NCBI GenBank assembly: GCA_022818135.1
Contig: JAFMSR010000002.1
Coordinates: forward strand, 52,257,545 to 52,321,544
Length of the DNA stretch: 64,000 bases
Direction of reading: 5' to 3'
Origin: Saxidomus purpurata
Taxonomy: Eukaryota; Mollusca; Bivalvia; Venerida; Veneridae
Positions 63,934 through 64,000 of the stretch are shown here, one piece after another; within the stretch, counting starts at the first letter, position 1; each line of letters opens with the position of its first letter. Below the pieces are notes generated by a model, which worked only from the letters and a program-made list of their open reading frames with translations, made no database searches and had not been told where the DNA came from. The position numbers and the translations under genes are program-made.

Positions 63934-64000
63934 GCGTAAAATCTGTTTCCATTCTAACACGTTAAAAAAAGATGTTCGAATGAGTACTCTTTGCTGCGCT

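Overview
The window is AT-rich, intron-rich eukaryotic nuclear DNA with no prokaryotic features: no operons, no rRNA and no CRISPR. Small exons with consensus GT/AG borders, long introns, tRNA-derived SINEs, short inverted-repeat elements and tandemly arranged GACCTTGACCTTTGA-type repeats suggest a lophotrochozoan, most likely a bivalve mollusc. That placement is an inference from family resemblance, not a database result. Most open frames in the window are chance; the real coding sequence is in spliced exons that I assembled by hand, checking reading-frame phase.

Layout. (1) 1-5903: non-coding, with two tandem-repeat blocks and a complete tRNA-derived SINE. (2) 5909-25605, plus strand: a complete 15-exon major facilitator superfamily (MFS) transporter of 542 residues, with a spliced 5'UTR and an AATAAA 82 bases after the stop. 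(3) 26778-27207, minus strand: two decayed exons of a trypsin-like gene. (4) 27830-32510: a dispersed repeat split by a 3669-bp DNA transposon (28226-31894) that has a perfect 9-bp target duplication and short inverted termini. It carries a broken RecQ-like helicase gene and has itself been hit by a SINE exactly at a splice donor. (5) 32757-33612: a foldback element with two tRNA-like sequences facing each other. (6) 35340-37260: another tandem repeat interrupted by a TTAA-flanked element. (7) 38296-51410, minus strand: a complete eight-exon secreted trypsin-like protease (279 residues). (8) 51411-56660: intergenic, with a pipsqueak-type helix-turn-helix transposase relic. (9) 56661 to beyond 63275, minus strand: a second protease paralogue with the same exon structure. 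Its signal-peptide exon lies outside the window.

How it fits together. The two intact proteases are tandem duplicates that share intron phases, most exon lengths and an old SINE in the same intron. The relic near 27 kb shows the cluster once extended further. The MFS gene is a separate unit on the other strand. The most interesting structure is the helicase-bearing transposon, whose empty target site can be read from neighbouring copies of the repeat it landed in.
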